Of a stretch of 64,000 bases of DNA, positions 1 through 12,149 are shown one piece after another. The stretch is from Hirsutella rhossiliensis (taxonomy: Eukaryota > Ascomycota > Sordariomycetes > Hypocreales > Ophiocordycipitaceae), in assembly GCF_020360975.1 (NCBI RefSeq), contig NW_025408674.1, positions 868,001-932,000 on the forward strand, in the 5' to 3' direction. The first letter of the stretch is position 1. Each line of letters opens with the position of its first letter. The notes beneath the pieces are model-generated. The model did no database searches. It was given only the letters and a program-made list of their open reading frames with translations, and had not been told where the DNA came from. Position numbers and translations under genes: made by a program.

Positions 1-114
1 CGTCCAAACGGACGTCAAAGAGACCTGTGGAACTCCAAAACTTCGTCCCGTCCGACCAGGTCACCTTCGGGAGCTCCCCGACTATAAACATCGTCCCGCA
101 ACGTCGGGCTCGAA

Positions 115-775
115 TGAGACTCATTCGAGCGCGGGCTACGTCGAGGGCTTGTAGCACCACTCGTCGAGGATGCTACTGTCCGTCTCGCCAGTTGCTTTAT
201 CCGCTGCGTACTGAATTACGGCCAGCACCAGGATCAGACAGTTCCATTTCTCTACTTCTGTGACGAGCGTCAGACGTATTCTTTCTCGCAGGGCAATCTG
301 CACATCCACGCAGTCGATGATGGGGGCATCCAGTTTATCGACGCGAACGGCGATCACCAACATGTAGCGATGCTTGAAGGCAAACGGACGTTCGCAAAAG
401 TCATCGACGGGATTCCAATTGTCTCCGACGAGCTGCTAGGCCAAATGGTGGGAGAGGCGTTAGCCGTGCGATGCTCAGGCGTTCTCGCGGTCTCTACTAC
501 CGAGTAAGCTCTTGCCTCTAAACGTGCCAGCCTCAAACTAACCATAAGGTTTTTATAGCTTCATCACGATTCTTGCGGCCAGCCACTTTATAAAATTCTT
601 CCACTTTCATATTTCTGACGCCTTTCGTCGCAGCTATGAGGAATCGCTCGCCAATCTAGATGGCTATTTGCATGTGCACTCTACGATGTGGTTCGACATA
701 AAGAACAACCGGCATAGAGAGGACGTTGTTGCTCACATCTTTGCTCTAATAGCCTGGGCCAAGGAATACATGTAA
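115..775 (+). pseudogene. C-terminal part of a PD-(D/E)XK-like fungal protein
   Basis: An open frame from about 115 to 503 continues after an intron (donor at 504, CTAAC branch site, acceptor at 558) to a stop at 773-775. The first exon carries an acidic patch, then LEGKR, then a conserved-looking LGQMVGEAL helix. This order (D, E-x-K, Q) fits a PD-(D/E)XK nuclease fold. The second exon contains STMWFDIKNNR and ends AWAKEYM. Stops upstream in the same frame mean the N-terminus is missing, spliced from outside or broken. The nuclease fold is inferred from motif order only, and catalytic activity is unproven. Confidence 0.4.
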
Positions 776-804
776 TGGGGCGGCAAGGAAGGGGCACCAG
801 ACAT

Positions 805-3195
805 GGGCATATTTATTGTTAAGCTTATCAATATCGATAACAATATGGAAGTCCCCTATCAATATGTATTGCTAATGTGCCCCTATTTTGACTTGAATGC
901 CTGTTTTAGGCGTACTTACTTTTTCCACACGTCAGCCGTAGCGCTGAGGAAAGGGGCTCGGCACAGAATGGGAGCATTCTTTCGTTCAAGATTCTCCATG
1001 CCCTCCATTTTGGTGATCGAAGTGCACGCCCTCGATATCTCAGCTTTGGCAATGGAAGACTACGTATCCCGTGTGCCGGAAGTTGACATCGCATCGAACC
1101 CTTCGTCATCAATTTTGCCTTCCGATAGTGTCTCGCAATCTGCCAGTATACCTTCAGAATCGGAGCATTCCTCCGGCAGCAGTCAAGAGGAGGAAGTTGA
1201 GAGCGACGTCGACTTGGCATCACTTTCGACAGGCTCGAGGCGATGAGCCACGCACGGCAGGTGGCAATTTACTCCACTACTGCAAACGTTGTCGCAATCC
1301 ATCGTGGTCAACCCACATTTCTGGCAACGCCCGCTATCATCTCGAAAAGGTTCATCACGTACAAGTCAGAGAAGACACGAATGCTCGATGCAAGCGTCAA
1401 GTAGCCATCGAGAATGCCTTCGCGAGAACAAGCGAAAAGCAGCTGAGGCTGACTCAAGAGAGCGAGGTCAATATTTTGCGGAGCGTGATCAATGTCGATG
1501 CTTTCCGAGAGGCACAGATGCTACTTTCCGCGAATAGGCATCTGCCACTGAGCTGCGCGACGTGGCCAGAGTATCAGGCACTTTTGACCGCGATCAACCC
1601 CGCAGTCGAGGAGTTCCTCGTCGACTCTAGCAACACGGTCGCTTCGGATCTAGATAGGGCCTACGACACGCATCAACAATCCGTCTGTCGGTGGCTCGAA
1701 GGCGCTCGGAGTCTTGTGCATATCGCAATGGATGTATGGTCTTCTCCTCAACGCAAGGCATACATCGCTGTTCATGCGCAATGGGTCGACGAGGCATACA
1801 AGCCTCGCAAGGCAATGCTGGGATTGCCAAACCTGCGACGGTCGCACGCGGGCGCAGCGATGACGCCGCACCTACTGAAGATCATCCGGAGATACGGCAT
1901 AACACAAAAACTCGGCTATTTCACCGGGGACAATGATGCTAAAATGACACTTGCCTCCGTCAACTTTCTGCCGATTTATCGCAAGAGCATGGGCTGACCT
2001 TTGATCCAATATCCTCTCGAACGCGGTGCGCTGGCCACATCATTAACCTTTCCTGCAAGCCTTTCTCATTGCGACCAGCGAAAGTGCACTTCAGGCCGCC
2101 GTTGAACAGGCGGACGATGAACTGAATCAAACTACTGTTGCAGACGCCTTGCATGACCACCTCCATTCAGAATCTACGCCAAGAACTCACGCCCAGCGCA
2201 GAAAAGAAATGACATTGCCGGTTGGCGGAGTATCGGTCCAATGGGAAAACTTCACAACATTGCTGTGTTCATTCGCAACTCTACAATTCACAACGACGCA
2301 TGGGACGACATTGCGGGGAAAGCCCTCGGTATCGACAACATCACGCGCTGGAACTCGTGGTTCAAGCTGCTAAGGTCAGTCGCAGACTCTGCAAGTATTG
2401 CCTTCGGGCTGAAGAAGAGAGCTCAACTTCGATGCAGGTCAAGTATGCCGAAAACGCCCACATGGTAAGCTCGGTTCACATGGGCTGGTGGGTTCTTTCA
2501 AAGTATTACGAAGAAACCGACAAAAACCCCGTCTATGCCACGGCACTTCTGCTCCATCCAGAAAAACGGCGGAGGTATCTCGACCGTCATTGGGCACCAG
2601 AGTGGCGGCAGACAGCCATTGCTGCAGCGCAGCGGCAATGGGCGAAGTATAAGGACAGACCGATTTCGTCGGAGAGAACCGTGCGACCCAGTTGTGAAGC
2701 GCGAGAGGTCGCTTCTTACGAGCGCATAAGGCAGTCAATGAGTGTCCTGGATGAACCTGGCGATGAAGACGAGTTTGAGAAATTCATCAATGCTCCTCCG
2801 AGACATATGCTGACTGCCAATCCGCTTGAATGGTGGTGTCGTGAGGAGCAGAGAGCCGAGTATCCACGCTTGCATCAGATGGCCCTTGACATACTCAGCG
2901 TCCCAGCGATGTCGGACGAGCCGGAGCGGGTGTTCTCTTGCACAAGGCGGACACTTTCTTGGGATCGAGCTCGACTTTCCGCGGACAGGACTGAAAAGCT
3001 GCAATGCTTGGGTAATTGGGTGAGGAACGATTTGATTCGCAAACTGTACGTTGCGGTTGATGACGAGATCATGGATGTGGGCGGCGCCAACGGAGACGGA
3101 GATGAGCATTCAATGTTATACTAATAATTATTGATAAGCTTAACAATACATATCAATATAGCCACACTCCTAACAATACATAACAATATGCCAAA
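805..3195 (+). mobile_element. hAT DNA transposon, decayed
   Basis: An 18-bp perfect inverted repeat, attgttaagcttatcaat, lies at 815-832 with its complement at 3130-3147. Outside it the ends read ggcatat at about 806 and atatgcc at about 3186-3192, which I take as the approximate termini. Further aacaata and atcaata copies crowd both ends, as in hAT subterminal repeats. No clean 8-bp target duplication was found. The interior is one transposase gene in several frames. Confidence 0.75.
1071..3124 (+). pseudogene. hAT transposase, frameshifted
   Basis: The reading frame moves at least three times but keeps the hAT order. A BED-type zinc finger (C-x2-C ... H-x4-H) is encoded near 1265-1360. 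Next come the catalytic-core segments MDVWSSPQRKAYIAVHAQW (about 1728) and GDNDAKM (about 1928), the CAGHIINLS motif near 2030, and ITRWNSWF near 2340. The C-terminal dimerisation domain (SVPAMSDEPERVFSCTRRTL) lies near 2900-2960. The protein would have cut and pasted this element. A coding gap around 1997-2240 is due to frameshifts, not to missing sequence. Confidence 0.8.
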
Positions 3196-3299
3196 AATAT
3201 GTATTTATTTATTATTGCAATGTCTGGGCCGGACGGACCTGTTCTTCTTCAATGATAAACAGCTCACCCTCGTCGTCGCCCTCTTGGCCGAAGGCTGAC

Positions 3300-4560
3300 G
3301 TCACGCCGGCGTCGCGCACATCGTCATCGGCGCCATCTTCACCATGGTTCGACCCTAATGTATCGTCGGTAACCTTGTTGGCAAGGCTTCGCTGACCGGC
3401 TTGTAGTGAATGTCAGCGCCCAAGGACATATTGAGTGCTCGGGGCGTCCTTGTATGACCGGCAGTGGCCCTTTTCTCTTTGCCTTGCTTGCAAAAGTTGC
3501 GCACCATCTTTGACGGAATGTTCTCTTCCGACTCCATGTCGGATTCCGATCCGGAGGCCAGTTGCCTTCCCATCGCATCTGAAGGTAGCGCACCAGCCCG
3601 CGTCCCTCGACGTCGTAGACAGCCATGTTCTCGAGTCGCTTGACCACCCACGCATGCTCCCCGTCGTCATCAGAACTGGTCGCGAGTGAAGTCTCCCGGG
3701 GCGGGGGCGGGTGACTCTACACGGCATGGCCCCTTGGGTAGGCTTGATATTCAACTTCAAGAGCCCGTGGGCGTTTGTGTACCGGAGAAGACGAATTGAG
3801 GTGGCGCGGGTCGACTCGTCAGGGCCGAGGCTGGCTAATGCGCTCCTCTAAACGTGCCATTGACCGCAATGGCGCCAAGCCCCCAAGTGCCCCATTCCGA
3901 TTCAAGCGCAGACTGCTTGCCATCATCAACAACGTTGACTTCGAAGTCGTCGGCCATGTACCAGCGGGCTTCGCGAGCTATCTGCATAGAGGATTCCGCC
4001 CTCGTCGTTGGAAAGCCCGTCAAAGCCTTCCAGCCTGGTCCTGTGCGACGTAGACGCCTAGGCTCATTGCGCCCATTCTGATACGCGTCGGGGGTCCCAC
4101 ATCCGGGCTCAGCAACGGCAGCCGACTCAATGCCGGTGTGGGCGGGCGGTCAGCCCTACTTCTCGCCGCCCGCGTGCTTTTCGTGGGCCAGCTTCTTACG
4201 GTCCCCGTCGAGCTCTGCCTCCATGTTGGACTCCCATTCCTTGAGGGCTCGCGGCGAAACGTAGTCGAGGATCTTCATGGCAGGGACCAGGTGCCGGGCA
4301 GCGAGAAGGTCGTGCCATCCGACAACGTTCGTCATGCTTTTCGACAGCGGCTTGCCGTCGGCAGCCGGGCCCGGCGAGGGCAGCAGAATGCCTCGACAAT
4401 GTAGGGGAGGCATATGCCCTGGAGCGGCGGGCCGCTGCCGGGGACGTAATCGCGCGGCTTGGAGCGTAGCGTTATCTCGATTCGACTCGTCGGCTTGTTC
4501 TTGCGCGGCCGAAGCTGCGTGTCTGAGCGAGCCGGAAGAGGCTTCGTCGCCATGGCAGAG
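3300..4560 (-). pseudogene. Chromodomain protein gene, frames broken
   Basis: On the minus strand an N-terminal segment begins at about 4553. A middle segment (about 4080-3835) contains ARWYMADDFEVNV. A chromodomain follows at about 3651-3480, with VKRLENMAVYDVEGRG, YLQMRWEGNW and then ENIPSKMVRNF. This matches the usual hydrophobic start, the WEG core and the terminal ENIP helix of chromodomains, which bind methylated histone tails. The frame changes inside the domain at 3534-3535, where one extra C (plus strand) would restore it. The exon structure between segments is uncertain. It may be a host gene or a transposon-borne chromodomain. Confidence 0.45.
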
Positions 4561-4830
4561 TGCTAGAAGTCGTCGTGGCTGCGCGGTCAACTGTCGTGAC
4601 GTGGTGCCAAGGGAGGCCGGAACGCGCCCGCCCATTCGAGGCCAAGGAAGTGTGTAGAGGCGAGACGAGCAGGCCGAGGGGGCGCAATGCATGCGGAGGG
4701 AGCGTCGGCACTGGCGACGAGGCGTGGCCCGAGCCGCGGCTTCATCAACGTTGACGAGGCGCAAGATGGGTGCCCCTGGACCTGCACTGTAGGTGCTTAA
4801 GTCATCTGCTAAGCTTCGATACATACCTAG

Positions 4831-7800
4831 GACTGACCTGGCTTTTTACAATCTGAATCATCACGTCGTGCCTAGACTCGAAGGGAAATAACCACGCTTT
4901 GAGTCGGCAACCACCCTATACGCTTTCGACTCCACAGGAAGTTCATGGCGCTGTGACATGTCAAGACTAGTGGCCGTAAGGAGGAAGTGGCCAAAGCGAC
5001 TGTTTGCGTGTTTTTTGAACCCAAGATGGTAAAACGGACCGATGAAAGTGGTTCCAGCAGACTTGGAACATCTGACGAAATATCACCTTGCAAGTGACTG
5101 TGAATCCCTCGGGGAAGCCACTGCAGATGCCCAGCCAATTCTCATCGCTACAGGGAGGAGGCCATCCAAGACAGAACAATAATGAATCAACACTTTTGCA
5201 CCCCAACTATCCCTACCGTCCCAATTGTCCCCTTTACACCCTCTGCCCAGCTCTCTTCGTGAGATGTCGAATAAGTCACTTCCTCCCAGCTTCGTCCGTG
5301 ATGCAGAGACTCTTATTATATTCCAGGAACACGTCTAACAGCTTGATGAAGATTCTCGACGTTGGGGTTGATGGTCTCTTGGATACGTGCCGTCTCAGGC
5401 TTGCGCTCACTTGCAGTATTCGACTCATCTGCAGTAGTGACTGTCACCCCTATTCCTTTCACTTCAGCCAATCGCCAACCGTCGTCATGATAAATCACGA
5501 AGTCATTCTTACCATCGTCCTGAAAATGGGGCCGTTGAGCGGCTGTGGTGATATCGGAGTGAAAACCGGACTGTTCCTGGGTAGCCGAAGAACCTTTCGA
5601 ACATGCGGAGGGGCCGAAAGGAGGAGATTCGGTTTGCGACATCGTCTTCCAGAAGGTCGAGTGTATGGTCAAGGCTGCGAATAGATCATATACAGTAGTG
5701 GGTAGAAGCTCCGGGAAACACAATATGATCTGGAGAGGCAAACATCCACACCATCAGTCTAGTTTGATGGCAGCTCACAAGCGGAGAGATGCGATGGGGG
5801 CCAAGTGCAAGCAGCATCACAAATAGCGGCCCTGAACCATACTTATGCCCCTGACCGCACTGGCCATAAACCACGGTCAGGGTGTCCGGCTGCCCCTGTG
5901 TTGAACGGGAAGTAGACTGCGCCTGTTAATGCATGTTTTTATGAATCGAGTTACTTGAAAGGAGGTTGGAAGTATCGCAATATCTCGCATTTCCCACCCT
6001 ATGGGGCGAACCAGTAGGCTCTCCTTGTATCCTTGCTACGGGCGCAAGCATCGCCAAAAGCCCATGTAACGGGTCCAAGCCAGCAAAGCGAATAGACCTC
6101 AGGCCACCTTACCAAGGTTCCCCAACAAGGGGAGTGGCAAGTCGGTTGGTCGGTTGGTCGGTTGGCCAGTTGGACCAGGTCCTGGGAGCCGCTCACTCCC
6201 ACGCAGGTCTTACAGAGGTTACCTTCTTCTTCCAAGGCTGATGCCGAGGAGGGCAATTATTCTTTGCCATGAAGCTTCGTACGCTGAAAGCTTCGCCACC
6301 TCCAGACCTTCCCATGCATATGCATACATGTTGGCACTTGGGGCCAAGTCGGAGAGAAGAGAAATCAGCAGGCAGAATTCTGCGTCACGCTCACCCCCTG
6401 AACCCCGCTGCAGAAGAGCTGCGGGCTTGTCCGTGTCATGCGGACGAGGCGGTCCGCCCAGTCACTCTTCGCCCTAGTACCTATTCGGAGGTTGGGTGCT
6501 GATGGATTTGAAGAAACCTCGGATGTGATCGGCGCGTAGATGCAGAAGCTGGAGGTGTCCTGGTCAAGCTGGGGCTGACTATTAGACATTCATTCCAGGA
6601 GGTGGCTTACAAGCATCAGTCAAGCAACAGCGGACTACTGTCCCGAAAGAGGAATAAGGGGCAAAAGACAGCTGGCCGAAAGATGCCATGGGGCGGCCAA
6701 AGTTGCACTGCAGAGAACGTACGGGATGATTTGCTGGAGCCCACATTAGGAGTCACGGAAAAGCTCATCTGGGACAGCTCGTTTGCAGTCGCGTGGAGGA
6801 TAGAGAAACTTAAGCACCGGTCCACCCGTTTCCTCGGTCCCCCATCATTCTCGTATTCTTGCACTCTCAGAAGGCCAATGAACGGCAGAATCCCACAAAG
6901 AACCTCCTGCCTGCCATGTCGACTGACTCCCTCTCGACGTTCCAGGAGTATACGGATACGGAGTCGATTGCACGTGGACAAACTGGCCAACTGCGTGCTC
7001 TCGGCAGGCTTCTATGTCCTGCATCGCCAACACCAGAGGCTCTAGACACCGTGACCCAATATAAAGGCGCGAGCCGTGGCGACAAACGTGCGCAAGATGA
7101 GATTTCAAAGTCACCTACAACCGACACGCAGCCGACACTCGCACCAAGCGATCTTCGAGAGGCTCATCATTCTTTTCTCGTGGCGATGGGAAGGGGAACT
7201 GTTCTCCTGGACTTGCATTCCAGGTCACTTTGTTCAGTGCCTGCCATCGAGTAGAGGCCCACGGATCCATCGATGGCGGACATGACGAAGAAGTTGCACT
7301 GGATTTCACTCTCCCTCATCGAAAGCCAGTTAATATCACCATGAGATTTTCTCAGTATTCTCCTCGAGGGTCTTCACAATATACCAGGCAACGCAAGCAG
7401 AAGGTCCATGACGGAGTCTCCAGGAGGATCGGGCGGAATTTCAAGCGCCTCAGCGAAGATGGCTAACTCCTGAACCGGGGCACAGAAGGCAACGAGCCTA
7501 CAGATCACAAAGGAGCAAGCAAGGGCCTTGCGAGCCTTCCAGAACAAACAAACGTATTGATTTCAGATTAAGTGTCTTCACCAGCCCCTGAAATGGTAAT
7601 TGCCCCTAGCTGCCTCCTCCAATAGATATCTGTTCCACGAACCAGCGTTGCCTTCGCTTGCCTTCATGTGAGGACCCTCGGAAATTGCCTCAAGTTCGGC
7701 GTATCTTGCAATACGTGCTGACGATCGAATATGGTGTCGGTTGCGAATTTCACTTGCTGCCTTTCCCACACGAGACCAAATCGAAGAGAGTCAGCCAACT

Positions 7801-8883
7801 CATTCGCGAGCATGTTATGACGAGTCCTTCGTGGCGATAGAGGTGCTGCGGCTTTCCCACAATGCTTCATGGTTCGGGCCATGTTTGCTTGGCCTCCATT
7901 GCGCGTCGGGGTGCGCCACCAACCAGTGGTGCAATGCCTGCACAACTTCTCGTTCCGTACGGTCCAAGTCTCGGGCGCAAATTTGATCGCCCAGCATGCC
8001 ACTCATGGAGGAAATTTTGTGAACAGTTTATGCTCAAAACACCTGTCCGTTGGTTTCAAGGGTATCGCTGCCCTCTTTCATGCCCATGAACCGATGTGTA
8101 GGTATTTAATTGGATTCCGCTCCTGGGATTTTTCGTCTCTTCCCCCTCACGACTTGGGCGGGGAAAAATTGCGGCCCGATCTTACCTCAGCAAAAGCCCG
8201 GGCCTTTTCCAAGAGGAGTCTAGCCCTGTTGAGAGCAAGTCACGTTACTTTCACAAATCCTCGAGAATATGCCTTAGGATCCTGTCAAACGCGCGCACTG
8301 CGTTGGGCTATTGCATGTGTTTTGTGCATTTTTGAAAGTCACAACATTCCTTTGAGTCTATTCAATTTGCAACCGCACTTGCGGGACCGCCTCCTGCGAA
8401 GCCCAGTCCCTTCTGACGGCTCTGGCTGGCCGTAAGAATCGTACGGTACTCAAGTACGTAGCGTGTCCTCCGTGCTCGACTTCCTGAAGAGCCATTGCGT
8501 TGAACAACACCAAATTCGTTCGCCTTCGCGAAGTGGTGATGGCGACAAATAAGCATGCTATTTGCCGTCAGACGCTTTCCTTGAAAGCTGACGGCATCGA
8601 GATGCGATGAAGAGGAATCACAAGACACGCTCGACCAGCATACCTGCTTGGCCGGCAAAGCTCTCTCCGCAAAGACGTGGGTAACGGATCTATATATCAG
8701 TCCAGTCCCCAACCCTTTCCGGGTCCTAGCAAGGAACACCGCCACTTGACATCAATTCTTGTTTCGTACGGAATTCTCTGGTTGGTTGCGATTGCGGCCA
8801 TGTTTTGCTGTGTGGGTGGAGAATTCATGTTCCAAAAGGGTGGCCAAGTCGGGAAGAATTTCAGGCGAGTCACGTGACATAAT
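4831..8883. other. Gene-poor interval
   Basis: No recognisable gene in about 4 kb. ORFs at 5316-5741 (minus), 6859-7254 (plus) and 7664-8002 (minus) lack domains and convincing introns. A short tandem repeat of ggtcggtt lies at 6150-6175. The interval may hold a decayed gene or long untranslated sequence. Confidence 0.4.
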
Positions 8884-11490
8884 ATGGTTGCCGTCTCAAC
8901 TGCCTCTAGCCTTTTTGTAGCCATCGTTCCCACGAAGGTTGTCGTCAACATCAAAAACACCCGTTTAGCAAGTTCCAGCCAACATCAATACCACATGCAG
9001 GAAACAAAAAAAATCGAGGAGCTAGAGAGGCGACTTCGTGAGGCGGAAGAACGCATTGCAAGCGAAAAGCAACGCGCCGAAAAGGAACAGCAACGCGCCG
9101 AAAAGGAACAGCAACGCGCCGAAAAGGAACAGCAACGCGCCGAAAAGGAACAGCAACGTGCCGAAGAAGCAGAACGAGAGCGTCAACAAGAGCGAGATCG
9201 TGCCGAGAAGGAGCAGCAACGCGCCGAGAAGGAGCAGCAACGCGCCGAAGAAGCAGAGGAACAGACCCGACCGACCACATTCGACGAGTACATCGCTGCT
9301 TGTCATCGCCATGTCTTTTCCCAGTTCACGGTGGAAAGAGACCGCAGGCTTACGTCAAGGGGTTCTATCACCAACCCCCGAAATAAGCTATGCCCTACTA
9401 GTCTTGAGCCTTGGCCACGCTTCCTGGAACTGCAGGGGAGCGTTTTCGATACTCTCTACGAATGTCTGCCCGTCGACATTCGTGTCTTCGAGAGCCAAAA
9501 CTTCCTAGCCGGTCTAGGAAGGAGAGTGGCGCAGCGATCGATAGCAGATGAGAAGACGCTGGAATACTTCATGCATAATAGTGTCGAAGATCCTGTCAGA
9601 GTCATCATGGAGCAACTCAGGCAGATTGACGAGGTGTGCGACGCATTCGACATGGGAAACGGGATCGTCTTCGAGAACCACCCTCACGCCATCAGCGACG
9701 TCGCCGAGGAAGTAGTCGCCCGGGAGAACCCGTCAACACCGCCGCAAGCACCAGACCACCGACGAGATCTTCATCAGCTACGGCCCGACCAAATCTGCAT
9801 TTATCGGTCAGGTGATGACCCATCCCCGGAGAAGCGGACGATGATCTACGTGTCCGAGTATAAGGCACCCCATAAGCTCACAGCTCCGCACCTCCGCGCC
9901 GGACTACGGCCGATGAATATCTACAAGGAAGTCGTCAATCGGAAGACGATCCCGCCATCTGTGGACCCGGACGGCCGTTTTGAATATCACGCCGAGAGAC
10001 TGACGGCGTCTGCCCTCACACAAACGTATCACTACATGATCGAAGGCGGTCTCGAGTACGGGTTGCTGACAACTGGCGAGGCGACCGTCTTTCTCAAGGT
10101 GGACTGGGCCGAGCCTGAGACGTTGTATTATCACCTGGCAGAGCCCGGGCCGGAGGTGTTGGCTCATCCAGAGCATATGCAGTCTAGCTCCGCGGTGGGG
10201 CAGTATCTCACGTTCAGCCTGATGGCGCTAGGTAGACCGGGCGGACGGGTGGAACATGGGCAGGATGAGCGTGATCGGGCGACGGCGAATCTCAACAGGT
10301 GGGCGGAGGATTTCGAAGTGACACTGCGATCGATTCCCGAGAGCGACCGAATGGCATCGGACAGCGCATCCAGCTGGGCACCTACGACATACGAGGACTT
10401 TGACCGGTCGCCGATTACGCGGCAGGGGAGGAGACGCCGTCGAGGTAGAAGAGGCGACGAGCGCGACACAATTGCGACTAGACGAGATCAGTCGGAATCA
10501 TCGGACGACGAGTCGGGATATCGGCCTCCGGATACGCCGAGCCCCTCTGAGCGGCAAGGAGGACGTGGACAACGCGGACAACGTGGACGAGGCGATGCAA
10601 ATGTGCCTCGACGAAGTCAACGAATCCTGGCACGCCGACCCCGCCAAGGGACTGATGAGGAAGTGGAACGGCGGTACTGCACCCAAGCATGCCTCCTTGG
10701 ACTGGTTCGGGGAGGTACCCTCGATCCTCGATGTCCCAACGCGGGGTGTCATGGCGGCCCTCGAGGATGCACTCGCGCACCACATCCGATCAGTCATTCT
10801 ACATGGCTGCAACTTTTGAGTGAGCAGCTGCGACAGACGCTGGATGCCGGGATCACAAAGCTAGGAAAGCACGGTGCTCGAGGAGTGCTTTTCAGGGTGA
10901 CCCTTCTGTCGTACGGCTACACGTTTGTGTGCAAGGGCACAGTGCAGGCCTTCATCCGGGACCTTGAGCATGAAGCAGCAGTCTACAAGCGCCTAGAGCG
11001 GGTTCAGGGCGTCAACGTACCCGTCTTTCTCGGAGCCGTAGACCTTCGGCCGCTGAAGAGGACCTACTACTACGACCATCGGGTTTACGTCGTGCACATG
11101 ACGTTTCTTTCATGGGGAGGAGACGTGATTGACGAGGCCAAGATCGCAGCCAGCACGAGAAGAATCCTCGAGGCCAAGGCGCTTGCATCCCTGCGGGCGA
11201 TACATGAGGAAGGTGTGGTACACAAAGACGTGCGAAGCGCCAACATGCTGGTCAACAAAGAGACGGACGGTGTGATGATGATCGACTTTGAGCGTGCTAT
11301 GTTGCTTGAACTAGTGCGACGGCCACTTGCGCAGCTGGTGCCCAACAAGAGAAGATTGGACTCGGGCAACACGACAGGTTCAGGGAAGGGCAGAGCATGC
11401 AAGCGGCGAGGTGCGGGAAGTTGTGGATTCGCAGAGGATACTCTGATGGTCAGGACAGCATTCCTGGGGATGGAGGACGGCCATGAATGA
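8884..11490 (+). CDS. Coiled-coil / PD-(D/E)XK-like / kinase-like fusion protein
   Basis: Intact 868-aa frame without introns. The start may be 8884 or Met38 at 8995, just before the coiled coil. Residues 38-128 form a charged coiled coil built on the heptad AEKEQQR. Residues about 180-450 look nuclease-like: Asp302 (RPDQICIY), then Glu325 and Lys327 (VSEYKAPHKL), then Gln380 in a helix. A basic, Arg/Gly-rich disordered linker spans 510-595. A Cys/His cluster (C599, C603, C617, C622) follows. Residues 655-810 are kinase-like: Lys684, Glu697, the HKDVRSANML catalytic loop (H780, D782, N787) and IDFE in place of DFG (D801). Basic patches at 821-842 could be nuclear signals. Comparable nuclease-kinase fusions are known among fungal Crinkler-like or conflict proteins. 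That link, and any activity, is inference. Confidence 0.75.
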   Translation: MVAVSTASSLFVAIVPTKVVVNIKNTRLASSSQHQYHMQETKKIEELERRLREAEERIASEKQRAEKEQQRAEKEQQRAEKEQQRAEKEQQRAEEAERERQQERDRAEKEQQRAEKEQQRAEEAEEQTRPTTFDEYIAACHRHVFSQFTVERDRRLTSRGSITNPRNKLCPTSLEPWPRFLELQGSVFDTLYECLPVDIRVFESQNFLAGLGRRVAQRSIADEKTLEYFMHNSVEDPVRVIMEQLRQIDEVCDAFDMGNGIVFENHPHAISDVAEEVVARENPSTPPQAPDHRRDLHQLRPDQICIYRSGDDPSPEKRTMIYVSEYKAPHKLTAPHLRAGLRPMNIYKEVVNRKTIPPSVDPDGRFEYHAERLTASALTQTYHYMIEGGLEYGLLTTGEATVFLKVDWAEPETLYYHLAEPGPEVLAHPEHMQSSSAVGQYLTFSLMALGRPGGRVEHGQDERDRATANLNRWAEDFEVTLRSIPESDRMASDSASSWAPTTYEDFDRSPITRQGRRRRRGRRGDERDTIATRRDQSESSDDESGYRPPDTPSPSERQGGRGQRGQRGRGDANVPRRSQRILARRPRQGTDEEVERRYCTQACLLGLVRGGTLDPRCPNAGCHGGPRGCTRAPHPISHSTWLQLLSEQLRQTLDAGITKLGKHGARGVLFRVTLLSYGYTFVCKGTVQAFIRDLEHEAAVYKRLERVQGVNVPVFLGAVDLRPLKRTYYYDHRVYVVHMTFLSWGGDVIDEAKIAASTRRILEAKALASLRAIHEEGVVHKDVRSANMLVNKETDGVMMIDFERAMLLELVRRPLAQLVPNKRRLDSGNTTGSGKGRACKRRGAGSCGFAEDTLMVRTAFLGMEDGHE
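9064..9255 (+). repeat. 21-bp in-frame minisatellite encoding heptads
   Basis: A 21-bp unit, one coiled-coil heptad long, is repeated near-perfectly from about 9070 to 9165. After a degenerate spacer it recurs about twice near 9205-9250. Length changes by whole units would lengthen or shorten the coiled coil without a frameshift. Confidence 0.85.
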
Positions 11491-11559
11491 GAAAGGACGT
11501 TTATGATCCAACGTGATGACGATGGGCGACGAATGCGTCTACTACTACTGGATAAAGGG

Positions 11560-11910
11560 TACGCTGTAATAATATATTAATATTCGGAGTGGCTGTGTGG
11601 TACAGTGATGACCTCAATTCAAGTATCAACTCAAGTATATCAAGTAAGTCAAGTAAGTTGACTGCTCAGTGCATTTCAAGTAAGTAAGTTCACGATGCCC
11701 AAAACTTGATATACTTGAAATGCTAGATTTCGTAGGATTTCTTGGGCGACGATCTGTCAACTATTTGAGGTAAAGAAGAGAGCAGTCTCCAGTCAACTGG
11801 AGGAGGCAGTGACAAGGATTAGCTTTAGCTTTGACATGTGGACTTCTCCAAACCGGTACGCTTTCCTTGGCCTCCACGCTCACTATCTCAAGTTAGGGCC
11901 CCATGTGGCT
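11560..11910 (+). mobile_element. hAT fragment: terminal repeats and transposase piece
   Basis: Many copies of tcaagta and its complement crowd 11615-11730, as in a hAT end. From about 11775 a short frame encodes ISFSFDMWTSPNRYAFLGLH, the hAT core segment containing the first catalytic-region DMW. It stops abruptly at about 11900, where LINE sequence begins, so the LINE probably cut this older element. Confidence 0.6.
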
Positions 11911-12149
11911 GAGCCCAGACAAGGAACGGGACAGGGTCCAGTGGGTGGGCACTCTGTCGAACGGCCTCATCCCGGCAGGGTGCCCTTAGCCGTGACCACC
12001 ATGTGTCACCATCTCTGAACAGGGGGTAGTCTTGACGGCTCACACATCATGGCGATCGATCACCCGCAGTTGAAATAGGTTGCGGGCAAAGGGTTTCAAC
12101 CCTGCCGCAGCTTGAGTGGCAATTAGCAGTCGGATTAGGAAGTCTTGCT

